Below, piece by piece: positions 7,769-14,400 of a stretch of DNA of 18,097 nucleotides; position 1 is the stretch's first letter, and each line of letters opens with the position of its first letter. The notes under the pieces are model-generated. The model did no database searches and had not been told where the DNA came from. It saw nothing but the letters and a program-made list of their open reading frames with translations. The stretch covers positions 1-18,097 of the forward strand of contig SXSX01000212.1 of the NCBI GenBank assembly GCA_005793295.1, given 5' to 3'. The translations under genes and the position numbers were made by a program. This DNA comes from Burkholderiales bacterium. Its GTDB lineage: Bacteria; Pseudomonadota; Gammaproteobacteria; Burkholderiales; Burkholderiaceae_C.

Positions 7769-7770
7769 GC

Positions 7771-9393
7771 ATGAAACAAGGCCTGTCCCTACGGGTATCC
7801 CAGCATCTGGCTTTAACGCCACAGCTGCAGCAATCCATTCGTTTGCTGCAACTCTCCACCTTAGAACTCAGCCAAGAAATCGAGCAAATGCTCGAGGCTA
7901 ATCCGTTTTTAGAAGTGGACCACGAAGCTGCTGAACGCGAACAATATGGGCTTGAGCAAGCGGATGCGCAAGTCAGCGAAGGCGATCGCCTGTCGGAGTT
8001 TGCGCCCTCCTCGGTCACCGATTACGCCAGCACAACGTCCACCGACGGTAACAAAGACCAAGAAATCACGCCTCTCAGCGCGGAGATCGGTGGCGATGAC
8101 AGCGTCAACTGGGAAGGCGACGGCATGACTGAGACCGCCCCCGACGATGGTGAGTGGGGTGGCGACGCTAAAGCCAAACCCAACAACTTAGGTGATGACG
8201 AAGACAAAGACGCCACGGAGTTGGCGCGGGTCCAAGAGTCGCTGCAAGCGTTTTTACATCGCCAAGCCTTGCGCTTGCGCTTAAGCGATACCGACAGCGC
8301 TGCTTTGCGGTTTTTGATTGAGTCGCTCAACGACGATGGCTATTTAGAAGATCCGCTGGAGTCTTTGGCCGCAGGATTAGCGGGTGACGATCTAGAACAA
8401 CAAGAAGACTTGGTTCACCACTTCACCGTGGCCTTGGGCTTGTTGCAAAGCTTAGATCCGGTGGGTGTGGGTGCGCGTGATTTGGCTGAATGCCTGCGGC
8501 TTCAACTCAAAGCCCAAATTGCGGACCTCGCAGAAACCGGCATCGACACAGACAACCCCAGGATCACAGCGCACGGAGAGATGCTTGAGGTAGCTTTGCG
8601 TATTTGCCAGCAACCCATGGAACTCCTGGCACGGCGCGATATCAAGCGCCTCGTTCAGCTCGGCGTTGGAAGCGACGCGTTGGTTCGCGAAGCGATTGCT
8701 TGGATTGCCCGCTTAGAGCCCAAGCCAGGGAGGCGCTTTGTGGACGTAGAGCGCAATATTGTGGTTCCTGACGTTTTGGTGACTGCGATCAACAAAGCCG
8801 GTGCCACACCGAAGTTCAAGGTGCAACTCAACCCCGATGTGATGCCGCGACTTCGGGTCCATGACATTTACGCCAACGTCTTGCGCAACCACAAAGCCAG
8901 CTCCAGCCACGCAGGACTCCAGCAGCGTTTACAAGAAGCCCGCTGGTTCATTAAAAATATTCAGCAACGCTTTGACACCATCTTGCGCGTAAGCACGGCC
9001 GTGGTGGAGAGACAAAAAAGTTTTTTTACCCATGGCGAACTGGCGATGCGGCCTTTGGTCTTACGCGAAATTGCTGAAGAGCTCGGCTTGCACGAATCCA
9101 CCATCAGCCGCGTGACCACCGCCAAATACATGGCAACGCCATTTGGAACGTTTGAGCTGAAATACTTTTTCGGCTCAGGCTTGGGCACGGAATCAGGCGG
9201 GAACGCTTCCAGCACCGCAGTTCGCGCTTTGATCAAGCAATTTATCAGTGCCGAGAGCTCCAAAAAACCACTCAGCGACAACCAGCTTTCTGAGATGCTG
9301 AAGGAACAAGGCATTGAATGCGCCCGCCGCACCGTTGCCAAATACCGAGAAGGCCTCAAAATCGCTCCTGCTACTTTGAGAAAAGCGCTTTAA
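7771..9393 (+). CDS. rpoN: RNA polymerase sigma-54 factor RpoN
   Basis: Sigma-54 directs RNA polymerase to -24/-12 promoters and needs an AAA+ activator for open complex formation. Residues 1-50 form the Gln/Leu-rich activator-interacting region (LALTPQLQQSIRLLQLSTLE). Residues ~55-150 are a very acidic Region II, longer than in E. coli, which explains the 540-residue total against 477 there. The core-binding domain follows, then the helix-turn-helix (REIAEELGLHESTISRVT) and the RpoN box ARRTVAKYRE at ~518-527, which contacts the -24 element. It lies 2 nt behind lptB. The hpf and ptsN genes that often follow rpoN are replaced by an RlmL-type gene. Confidence 0.97.
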   Translation: MKQGLSLRVSQHLALTPQLQQSIRLLQLSTLELSQEIEQMLEANPFLEVDHEAAEREQYGLEQADAQVSEGDRLSEFAPSSVTDYASTTSTDGNKDQEITPLSAEIGGDDSVNWEGDGMTETAPDDGEWGGDAKAKPNNLGDDEDKDATELARVQESLQAFLHRQALRLRLSDTDSAALRFLIESLNDDGYLEDPLESLAAGLAGDDLEQQEDLVHHFTVALGLLQSLDPVGVGARDLAECLRLQLKAQIADLAETGIDTDNPRITAHGEMLEVALRICQQPMELLARRDIKRLVQLGVGSDALVREAIAWIARLEPKPGRRFVDVERNIVVPDVLVTAINKAGATPKFKVQLNPDVMPRLRVHDIYANVLRNHKASSSHAGLQQRLQEARWFIKNIQQRFDTILRVSTAVVERQKSFFTHGELAMRPLVLREIAEELGLHESTISRVTTAKYMATPFGTFELKYFFGSGLGTESGGNASSTAVRALIKQFISAESSKKPLSDNQLSEMLKEQGIECARRTVAKYREGLKIAPATLRKAL

Positions 9394-9441
9394 TTTCTTT
9401 CTTATTTTTTCCCCGCTGCTTTTCTCGCAACCCTAGACTCC

Positions 9442-10704
9442 ATGAACCAACTTCAAATTTTTCTTCCCTGCGCCGCTGGGGTTGAAGATTACTTAGCCGC
9501 TGAGGCCCAAGCGATTACCAGCCTGCCTGATCAGGCGGTTCAAAAATGGCGTGGCGGCGTGCTGATCAATGGTTCATGGCGAGCCATGTTGCTGCTGAAC
9601 CTGCACTGCCGCTTAGCACAACGGGTTTTGGTTCAACTCTCGTACACCCCTTACCGCAGCGAGCAAGACCTGTACCGCGCTGCCAGCGAAGTGGCATGGG
9701 AAATTTGGTTCACGCCTAAGCAAAGTATCAAAGTCGAAGTGACTGCGCAACACAGCCCTTTAACTTCTTTGAACTTTGCCGCGCTCAAGATAAAAGACGC
9801 AGTGTGCGATCGTTTTCGGGAAAAAGCCCACGGCGTACGCCCCGATGTCAACACCCAATGGCCTGATGTTCGCATCTACGCCCATCTCACCACCGACAGC
9901 TGCTCGCTGTATATCGACACCTCGGGCGAGCCCCTGTTTAAACGCGGCTGGCGTGAAGACAAGGGCGACGCGCCGCTGAAAGAAACCTTGGCTGCTGCGA
10001 TGATTGCAGCCAGCGGTTGGGCTGCGGGCGAGGGAGACCTTCAGCCCCTCTACGACCCCTGCTGCGGCAGCGGAACCATTGCCATTGAAGCCGCCCAAAT
10101 CGCTTGCAATATCGCCCCGGGCAGCCTGCGTCACTTTGCGTTCGAAAAGTTTTTACCTTTTCAAGCCCACGTGTGGAGCGCCATCAAAGCCGAGGCCGCA
10201 GGCGCCATTGTCAAACCCGAGCCGGGTCAGAAGCCTTTGATTTATGGCAGCGATGTGTCACACCGCATGGTCGACTTTGCCGAGCGCAACGCCGAGCGTG
10301 CTGGTGTTGCCGATGTGATTGAATTTCGCGGCGGGGATGCGCTACAACGCATGCCGCCTATTAAAGGCGGTGGCGTTATGCTCTTGAATCCGCCCTACGG
10401 CGAACGTATTGCGGTAGCAGGCGTGGCCGGTGAATCAGCTGCGCGGTTTGGAGCCCGTGAGCTCGCGCACACCGACGATGGTGGCGAATTTTTTAGCCAA
10501 CTCGCAAGCCACTGGAAAAAGAACTTCAGCGGATGGAGCGCCTGGATGCTCACGCCTGACCTTAAGCTCCCTGGAAAAATGCGCCTCAAAGAATCTCGCC
10601 GCGTTCCGATGTGGAACGGCCCGATTGAGTGCCGCTTGTTTCGCTTTGACATGGTCGCCGGGCGCATGGCCAAGCCGACCGCACAGCCTTCAACCGATGG
10701 TTGA
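9442..10704 (+). CDS. rlmL: THUMP-domain 23S rRNA (guanine-N2) methyltransferase, RlmL type
   Basis: This 420-residue SAM-dependent RNA methyltransferase has an N-terminal ferredoxin-like plus THUMP region (~1-155), followed by a Rossmann methyltransferase with the SAM-binding DPCCGSGTIAIEAA at residue 205 and the N6/N2-type catalytic motif NPPYGER at 316-322. This matches the N-terminal half of E. coli RlmKL, which makes m2G2445 in 23S rRNA; the RlmK half (m7G2069) is absent, as is usual in species with separate proteins. No Shine-Dalgarno is visible before the ATG. Its last 8 nt overlap the start of the PIN gene. A different rRNA or tRNA guanine target cannot be excluded from sequence alone. 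Confidence 0.88.
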   Translation: MNQLQIFLPCAAGVEDYLAAEAQAITSLPDQAVQKWRGGVLINGSWRAMLLLNLHCRLAQRVLVQLSYTPYRSEQDLYRAASEVAWEIWFTPKQSIKVEVTAQHSPLTSLNFAALKIKDAVCDRFREKAHGVRPDVNTQWPDVRIYAHLTTDSCSLYIDTSGEPLFKRGWREDKGDAPLKETLAAAMIAASGWAAGEGDLQPLYDPCCGSGTIAIEAAQIACNIAPGSLRHFAFEKFLPFQAHVWSAIKAEAAGAIVKPEPGQKPLIYGSDVSHRMVDFAERNAERAGVADVIEFRGGDALQRMPPIKGGGVMLLNPPYGERIAVAGVAGESAARFGARELAHTDDGGEFFSQLASHWKKNFSGWSAWMLTPDLKLPGKMRLKESRRVPMWNGPIECRLFRFDMVAGRMAKPTAQPSTDG

Positions 10705-11143
10705 GCCTGCTCATGTAGTCTTAGACACCAATATTGTTTTAGACCTGTTCATTTTTAAAGATGTCCAAACCCAAGCGCTCAACGACGCCCTTTCCCAATC
10801 CAAGCTTGCGTGGTTAGCTACCGCAGCGATGCGCGAAGAATTAGAGCGTGTTTTGGCTTATCCAAAAATTTCCAAGCGCATGGCCTTTTATGCGCTTTCT
10901 GTCGATGAAATTTTGGAGAAGTTTGATGCAGGGTCTCGCATCGTAGAAGCTCCAACTAAAGCCAGCGTCACCTGCAAAGATCCCGATGACCAAAAGTTTA
11001 TTGATTTGGCCGTAGAGCACAGCGCCATCTTGCTTAGCAAAGACCAAGCCGTTCTTTGCATGGCCAAGCGCCTAAGCGCTTTAGGGGTTATCTATACCGG
11101 GGCCGCTGGCGCCATCAAAGCCGCACTGCCACAGGTGCTCTAA
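10697..11143 (+). CDS. PIN-domain putative ribonuclease (COG1569-like)
   Basis: This 148-residue protein fills a single PIN domain. Acidic metal ligands are visible in VVLDTNIVLD near the N terminus, REELERVL in the middle, CKDPDDQKFIDLA, and LLSKDQ near the C terminus, so the nuclease site looks complete. The frame is open far upstream through rlmL, but the first family-like residues begin at the ATG at 10697, which overlaps the rlmL stop (8 nt) and suggests translational coupling. COG1569 members are annotated as putative toxins, yet no antitoxin gene is adjacent, so a housekeeping RNA-processing role is as likely. Its 3' end overlaps the convergent GGDEF/EAL gene by 63 bp. Confidence 0.85.
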   Translation: MVEPAHVVLDTNIVLDLFIFKDVQTQALNDALSQSKLAWLATAAMREELERVLAYPKISKRMAFYALSVDEILEKFDAGSRIVEAPTKASVTCKDPDDQKFIDLAVEHSAILLSKDQAVLCMAKRLSALGVIYTGAAGAIKAALPQVL

Positions 11144-12352
11144 GTCGCCTGCAAGTTGAACGTCTTGGGCGTAGACCTGTAAGCCCAAAGCGTGTGCAAA
11201 TTGACAAAGCCCAGCTAGCCAGGCTGCATCACCCGGGGCGACCGTTAAAAATCGCAATCCTTTTGATACCAAGGGCGAAAGCTCTGCGAGCTGGTGGCCT
11301 GCGGATGTCAAACCGGCGCGGATACTACGGGCTTGTAGTGCCAAACAAAAAGCCTCGAACGCTTCGCCTTGACGCAGCGCGGCGGCTTCGCTCATTGAAA
11401 AAACAAGGTGGTTCGCAGCCCGTTCGTGCTTATCAAGCAAAGCCAATAAGCGGGGTATAAAACGGATATCCATCAATGAGGCTGCGCTAATGTGCAAGTG
11501 CAAGTTCAAGGTCATCTCCGCTAGCGCACCCGCTCTCTGCATTGCGACTTCAAGCGTTGCCAACGCAGTTTCAGTAAAAGCCAAATCTAAATCGGCCGTG
11601 TACTGCAAACGTTCTGCCACTGGCCGCCATTGGTAAGCATCAATGATGCTGTCTGTGAATGCGTTATAGATACGCAGAGTCACGTTCTCAAAAAGATGCG
11701 CCTTGCTTGGTACTACAAGCGCTTGATGGTGGAGCTCTAGCGTGTTGGAGGTGAGCGTCGCATCAAACACGGCCACCCAATCGGCGCTACTTTGCGGCAA
11801 GCCAGGGACAGAATCCGAATCTGCCACGCAGATCGCGTCTCGACCTTGCGCTTGGGCTGCAGCTAAAGCCCCATCTACTTTTGAAAAAATCGCAGGCAAG
11901 GCATCTTCACGTCGAAAACGTCCAAGACCTATCCACGCTGTTGTCTGTGTTTCTGAAGAAAGGGGCGAAACCTTGCGGCGCAAGTCGTTCAAAAGTTGGT
12001 TAGCCCACGCCACTGTATTTGAATCTGCACCACCACCTTCGTCTACATTCGTCGCTTGGGGAAACAAAACACCAAAATCTGACCCATTAAGACGACCCAC
12101 CAAAACCCCATTTAAGCCAAACGTATTCGAGCGTAAAACCTGCGCCACCTGATTGAGCCAAACATCGGTCGCCTCCCAGCCTCCAAGTCGATTGCGCTGC
12201 GCTAACCCAGACAGTCGAAGCAAGACCAAACTCCCGCCCTCAAAATTAAGCTTGTCCTGCGTGTTTTGAAATTGTCGCAAAAATTGAGCCCGGTCGGGCA
12301 GGCCGGTGACGCGGTCAGTCTTGCGATTTAATAAACTCTTGAATATTTGCAA
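11081..12352 (-). CDS. Degenerate GGDEF/EAL protein, possible c-di-GMP receptor
   Basis: This 423-residue soluble protein has a GGDEF-like half (~11-180: DRVTGLPDRAQFL, then RLNGSDFGVLFP, where NGSDF at 89-93 stands for GGDEF) and an EAL-like half (~205-423). In the EAL half the catalytic signatures are lost: ENVTLRIYN replaces ExLLRW, LTSAGHQ replaces DDFGTG, AQDVQ replaces AEGVE, and the K-I-D lysine region is KGLRFLT. It should be enzymatically dead and may act as a c-di-GMP receptor, like the cytoplasmic part of LapD, but it lacks LapD's membrane and periplasmic portions. The start is TTG, since an in-frame TAA lies 21 nt upstream and AAAGGGG gives a ribosome binding site. It is 54 nt downstream of the Kazal gene. 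Confidence 0.8.
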   Translation of the reverse strand: MQIFKSLLNRKTDRVTGLPDRAQFLRQFQNTQDKLNFEGGSLVLLRLSGLAQRNRLGGWEATDVWLNQVAQVLRSNTFGLNGVLVGRLNGSDFGVLFPQATNVDEGGGADSNTVAWANQLLNDLRRKVSPLSSETQTTAWIGLGRFRREDALPAIFSKVDGALAAAQAQGRDAICVADSDSVPGLPQSSADWVAVFDATLTSNTLELHHQALVVPSKAHLFENVTLRIYNAFTDSIIDAYQWRPVAERLQYTADLDLAFTETALATLEVAMQRAGALAEMTLNLHLHISAASLMDIRFIPRLLALLDKHERAANHLVFSMSEAAALRQGEAFEAFCLALQARSIRAGLTSAGHQLAELSPLVSKGLRFLTVAPGDAAWLAGLCQFAHALGLQVYAQDVQLAGDLEHLWQCGFDGASGPGIDNP

Positions 12353-12406
12353 AGCAATGCCACCCCTTTATGACGAAGTGTTTTTGAGAATCTTCAATTC
12401 GATTCA

Positions 12407-12991
12407 TTATCTCAATACCCGCAAAAGTGTGTAGATCGTATCCGGCGCATCCGCTGGCGGATTCTCGATCTTGTCTTTTCGAACACGCAAAACGTAGCGC
12501 ACCTCTTTTAAGGGTTGAAACCCAGTGATTTCTTGGAACAGAGGAACCCACTTTTGTTTAGGTTGACCGACCACCGCCTCACGGACCATAAGGCACTGCA
12601 TTTCAATCAGGCCCTTACAAGCGCGGCTTTTGGCTGCTACCTCAAGTGTGACCACGCTACTCATCCAAGGTCGCACGCAACTTGCTAACTCTGTATTCCA
12701 AAGATAGCCCGCCGAAGGCTTGCATCCATGCCCATCGGAATCGCCCCCAATACGATCTAGCTTCTCAATAGCGCATTCACCCTGTGTCAATTCCTTAGCG
12801 TTGGCAGTCTTAAGCAAGCAGCGGTTTGAAAATGTTTGGGGGACAGGTTCACCGGGAACTTGGCCGCAGACAGGAGCGTACTCGCGGGTACAGACCTGGG
12901 CATGTGCGGTTGACGCAAAGACTGCTAGCTGGCAGAGCATAAATAAGAAACAACGCACATTCATTTTTCTTGTGAATCGCGAACTACTCAT
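12407..12991 (-). CDS. Secreted Kazal-like plus DUF4377 protein
   Basis: This is a 194-residue exported protein. A signal peptide covers residues ~10-31 (CFLFMLCQLAVFASTAHA). Residues ~33-73 are a short Kazal-type serine protease inhibitor module (VCTREYAPVCG with C34, C42, C58, C73). A Cys-containing segment follows (HGCKPSAGYLWN, ASCVRPW, ~88-110). Residues ~112-193 resemble DUF4377 (CLMVREA, W-x-x-LFQEITGF, RYVLRVRKDKIENPPADAP), a domain found in bacterial envelope proteins. The ATG at 12991 overlaps the upstream toxin stop as ATGA; an alternative start at 12964 gives a tighter signal peptide. Family assignment is from remembered motifs. Inhibition of host or predator proteases is possible but not shown. 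Confidence 0.75.
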   Translation of the reverse strand: MSSSRFTRKMNVRCFLFMLCQLAVFASTAHAQVCTREYAPVCGQVPGEPVPQTFSNRCLLKTANAKELTQGECAIEKLDRIGGDSDGHGCKPSAGYLWNTELASCVRPWMSSVVTLEVAAKSRACKGLIEMQCLMVREAVVGQPKQKWVPLFQEITGFQPLKEVRYVLRVRKDKIENPPADAPDTIYTLLRVLR

Positions 12992-13398
12992 CTCGACACA
13001 GCTGCACGATACCCAATCTCCATGGTGTGAAGAATGGTTGCGTGCAATGTACCTATTTTGGGATTATTTCCGTGAGGGCTCCGAGGAGGGACTTTGAAGT
13101 ATCGGTCAGTCCATGGCAATTCTACAACTATTTTAAAGTCAAATTTTGTGTCATAAGCCAAACCTGCGAGAGCGTAAGCCGCCGGATTTTTGGCTTGCGT
13201 GATTGCTACTTCGCCCGTTTTAAGGCGGGTCAAGTTTTGAGACGTGCCATAAACCACACGGACTACATCGCCATTGTCTCGACGCTCGACACTCATAACG
13301 AGTGCAGGCCGTGGTTTCGGCCCTGGCTCCATACCTGGAACTTCTGGAAACAAGCACCAAACCAAGTCGCCCGGGGCTGGGAGCCTCCAGTTAACCAA
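12988..13398 (-). CDS. MazF/PemK-family toxin-like protein
   Basis: This 136-residue protein matches the PemK/MazF fold: APGDLVWCLFPE at the N terminus, then PRPALVMSVERRDNG, VRVVYGTSQNL and a C-terminal YDTKFDFKIVVELPW. Family members are mRNA interferases that arrest growth, neutralised by the adjacent antitoxin. The start is taken as TTG at 13398, because GGGAGG (13405-13410) lies 6 nt before it and because it overlaps the antitoxin stop by 8 nt. An ATG at 13449 would add 17 residues read from within the antitoxin gene. The next gene begins at its stop codon (ATGA). Activity cannot be inferred with certainty, as the family contains inactive members. Confidence 0.8.
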   Translation of the reverse strand: MVNWRLPAPGDLVWCLFPEVPGMEPGPKPRPALVMSVERRDNGDVVRVVYGTSQNLTRLKTGEVAITQAKNPAAYALAGLAYDTKFDFKIVVELPWTDRYFKVPPRSPHGNNPKIGTLHATILHTMEIGYRAAVSR

Positions 13399-13669
13399 AC
13401 AGCGCCTCCCGCGAAATGACCTTGCCCATTGGTAAATGCTTTTGAGCATCTTTACGCAAGGCTTTGATTTGCTTAGCGCTTAACGGCCCGTCATCAGGGG
13501 CATAGGCCGGCAATATATCCGTTGCGAACTTTGACAACGCCATGTGAATGACTTGTGTTTCGTTCACCTCTAACACCTTGGCGAGGGCTTTGACAGTATT
13601 GCGAGTTACGCCAAACTGCGTATCCTTGGACCTGAATTTCATCAAAAGGTTGTCACTGATAACTGTCAT
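13391..13669 (-). CDS. Ribbon-helix-helix-like antitoxin
   Basis: This 92-residue protein precedes the MazF-like toxin and overlaps it by 8 nt, the usual antitoxin-first order. Residues ~12-45 (FRSKDTQFGVTRNTVKALAK, then VNETQVIHMALSKFA) look like a strand followed by two helices, as in ribbon-helix-helix DNA-binding dimers. The Lys-rich C-terminal half (SAKQIKALRKDAQKHLP) would bind the toxin. AAGG lies 7 nt before the ATG. A palindrome and strong promoter lie immediately upstream, consistent with autorepression. The specific antitoxin family was not recognised by name; the assignment rests on fold pattern and context. Confidence 0.72.
   Translation of the reverse strand: MTVISDNLLMKFRSKDTQFGVTRNTVKALAKVLEVNETQVIHMALSKFATDILPAYAPDDGPLSAKQIKALRKDAQKHLPMGKVISREALFG
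13405..13410 (-). promoter_or_regulatory. Strong Shine-Dalgarno deciding the toxin TTG start
   Basis: Reading the minus strand, GGGAGG occurs inside the end of the antitoxin gene, 6 nt before the TTG at 13398. It is the only good ribosome binding site near the toxin gene, and it supports translation of the toxin coupled to that of the antitoxin. Confidence 0.6.
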
Positions 13670-13679
13670 TGGTAAGCCT

Positions 13680-13699
13680 TAGTTTGTATATATAAACTA
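13680..13699. promoter_or_regulatory. Near-perfect palindromic operator of the toxin-antitoxin operon
   Basis: TAGTTTGTATATATAAACTA is a 20-bp palindrome with one mismatched pair: 6-bp arms TAGTTT/AAACTA around a TATATA centre. It covers the 3' part of the -10 hexamer of the antitoxin promoter and ends 11 bp before the antitoxin ATG. A dimeric ribbon-helix-helix repressor bound here would block transcription. Confidence 0.65.
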
Positions 13700-13724
13700 T
13701 ATATATTTTTTTGTAATTTTGCAA
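13696..13724 (-). promoter_or_regulatory. Sigma-70 promoter of the toxin-antitoxin operon
   Basis: On the minus strand TTGCAA (13724-13719) is separated by exactly 17 bp of A/T-rich DNA from TATAGT (13701-13696). Transcription should start near 13689, inside the palindrome. This is the best -35/-10 pair seen in the window. Confidence 0.65.
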
Positions 13725-13782
13725 GTCCTTTTTACAGTGACACGACAAGCGCCCCATCAGCGTGAATTTTTGGCGTAACAAG

Positions 13783-13817
13783 AAAAAACCCCATTAGCAC
13801 ATGGCTACGGGGGTTTT
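13783..13817 (-). terminator. Intrinsic terminator of ssb
   Basis: The stem has outer arms AAAACCCC (13785-13792) and GGGGTTTT (13810-13817) and inner arms TAGC (13795-13798) and GCTA (13804-13807), separated by a 2x2 internal loop, with loop ACATG. On the minus strand the hairpin ends in TTTTTT, a classical terminator ~40 nt after the ssb stop. The + strand side has only four T, so it is weaker in that direction. Between it and the antitoxin promoter (13725-13782) nothing else was recognised. Confidence 0.85.
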
Positions 13818-13854
13818 AGGGGCTGAAGTTTTTTACGTTTAAGTAAACTGCTCA

Positions 13855-14346
13855 TTAAAACGGAATATCGTCATCCATATCGTCAAAGCCACTCGCAGGG
13901 CGGGCTGCGGGGGCTTGGCGCGGCGCGGGAGCCGCAGCTGCGGTGCGAGGGGCGCTTGGCGCGGCGCGGCGTTGAACGCCGTCTTCGCCTTCGCTTGGGC
14001 CGCCCATGCCTTCTCGGCCACCGAGCAGTTGCAGCTCTGTGGCTACGATGTCAACCGTGTTTTTCTCTACGCCGGCTTGGTCGGTGTATTTGCCGTATTT
14101 GAGGCGGCCTTCCACATAAATAGGTCGGCCTTTTTTGACGTATTCGCCAGCGATTTCAGCAAGGCGGTCATAAAAGGTCACGCGGTGCCACTGGGTATCT
14201 TCGATGGTCTCACCGGTGTTTTTGTCTTTGCGTCGGCTACTGGTTGCAATGCTAACGTTTGCCACTGCTTGGCCCGAGGGAAGGTAGCGGATTTCGGGGT
14301 CGCGGCCGCAGTTTCCGACCAAAATAACTTTGTTTACCGATGCCAT
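13855..14346 (-). CDS. ssb: Single-stranded DNA-binding protein SSB
   Basis: This 163-residue protein coats single-stranded DNA in replication, recombination and repair. Residues ~1-110 form the OB fold (SVNKVILVGNCGRDPEIRY; WHRVTFYDRLAEIAGEYVKK; YVEGRLKYGKYTD). A Gly/Ala/Pro-rich disordered linker follows, and the acidic tip DDMDDDIPF at the C terminus is the docking site for partner proteins such as exonuclease I and RecQ. GGAGAA lies 4 nt before the ATG, and a GATAAT hexamer further upstream gives it a possible own promoter. It is 52 nt downstream of the MFS gene, with a terminator behind it. Confidence 0.97.
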   Translation of the reverse strand: MASVNKVILVGNCGRDPEIRYLPSGQAVANVSIATSSRRKDKNTGETIEDTQWHRVTFYDRLAEIAGEYVKKGRPIYVEGRLKYGKYTDQAGVEKNTVDIVATELQLLGGREGMGGPSEGEDGVQRRAAPSAPRTAAAAPAPRQAPAARPASGFDDMDDDIPF

Positions 14347-14370
14347 GGTTTTCTCCAGAATTGTTGCTGC

Positions 14371-14376
14371 ATTATC
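14371..14376 (-). promoter_or_regulatory. Candidate -10 element of ssb
   Basis: On the minus strand GATAAT lies 24 nt before the ssb ATG, with GGAGAA (14351-14356) as ribosome binding site in between. No clear -35 hexamer is found at standard spacing; the hexamer overlaps the hairpin at 14374-14395. Confidence 0.4.
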
Positions 14377-14400
14377 CCGCCTTTATGGCTGGGATTTTTT
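14374..14400 (+). terminator. Terminator-like hairpin facing the plus strand between ssb and the MFS gene
   Basis: On the plus strand ATCCC-GCC (14374-14381), loop TTTAT and GGC-T-GGGAT (14387-14395) form an 8-bp stem with one bulged T, followed by six T (14395-14400). This is the form of an intrinsic terminator, but both flanking genes are on the minus strand, so it would stop antisense transcripts. The T-run ends at the stop codon of the MFS gene. Confidence 0.45.

Noticed and set aside
9434..9439. TAGACT as an rlmL -10 box
   Set aside because: It is 2 nt before the ATG, so transcription would begin inside the gene, and no -35 hexamer is present.
12370..12406. Terminator after the Kazal gene
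   Set aside because: The minus strand has a 5-bp repeat GAATC/GATTC but no T-run, so readthrough into the GGDEF/EAL gene remains likely.
13680..13699. LexA (SOS) box in the antitoxin promoter
   Set aside because: It is AT-rich and palindromic but lacks the CTG and CAG ends; a toxin-antitoxin operator explains it better.
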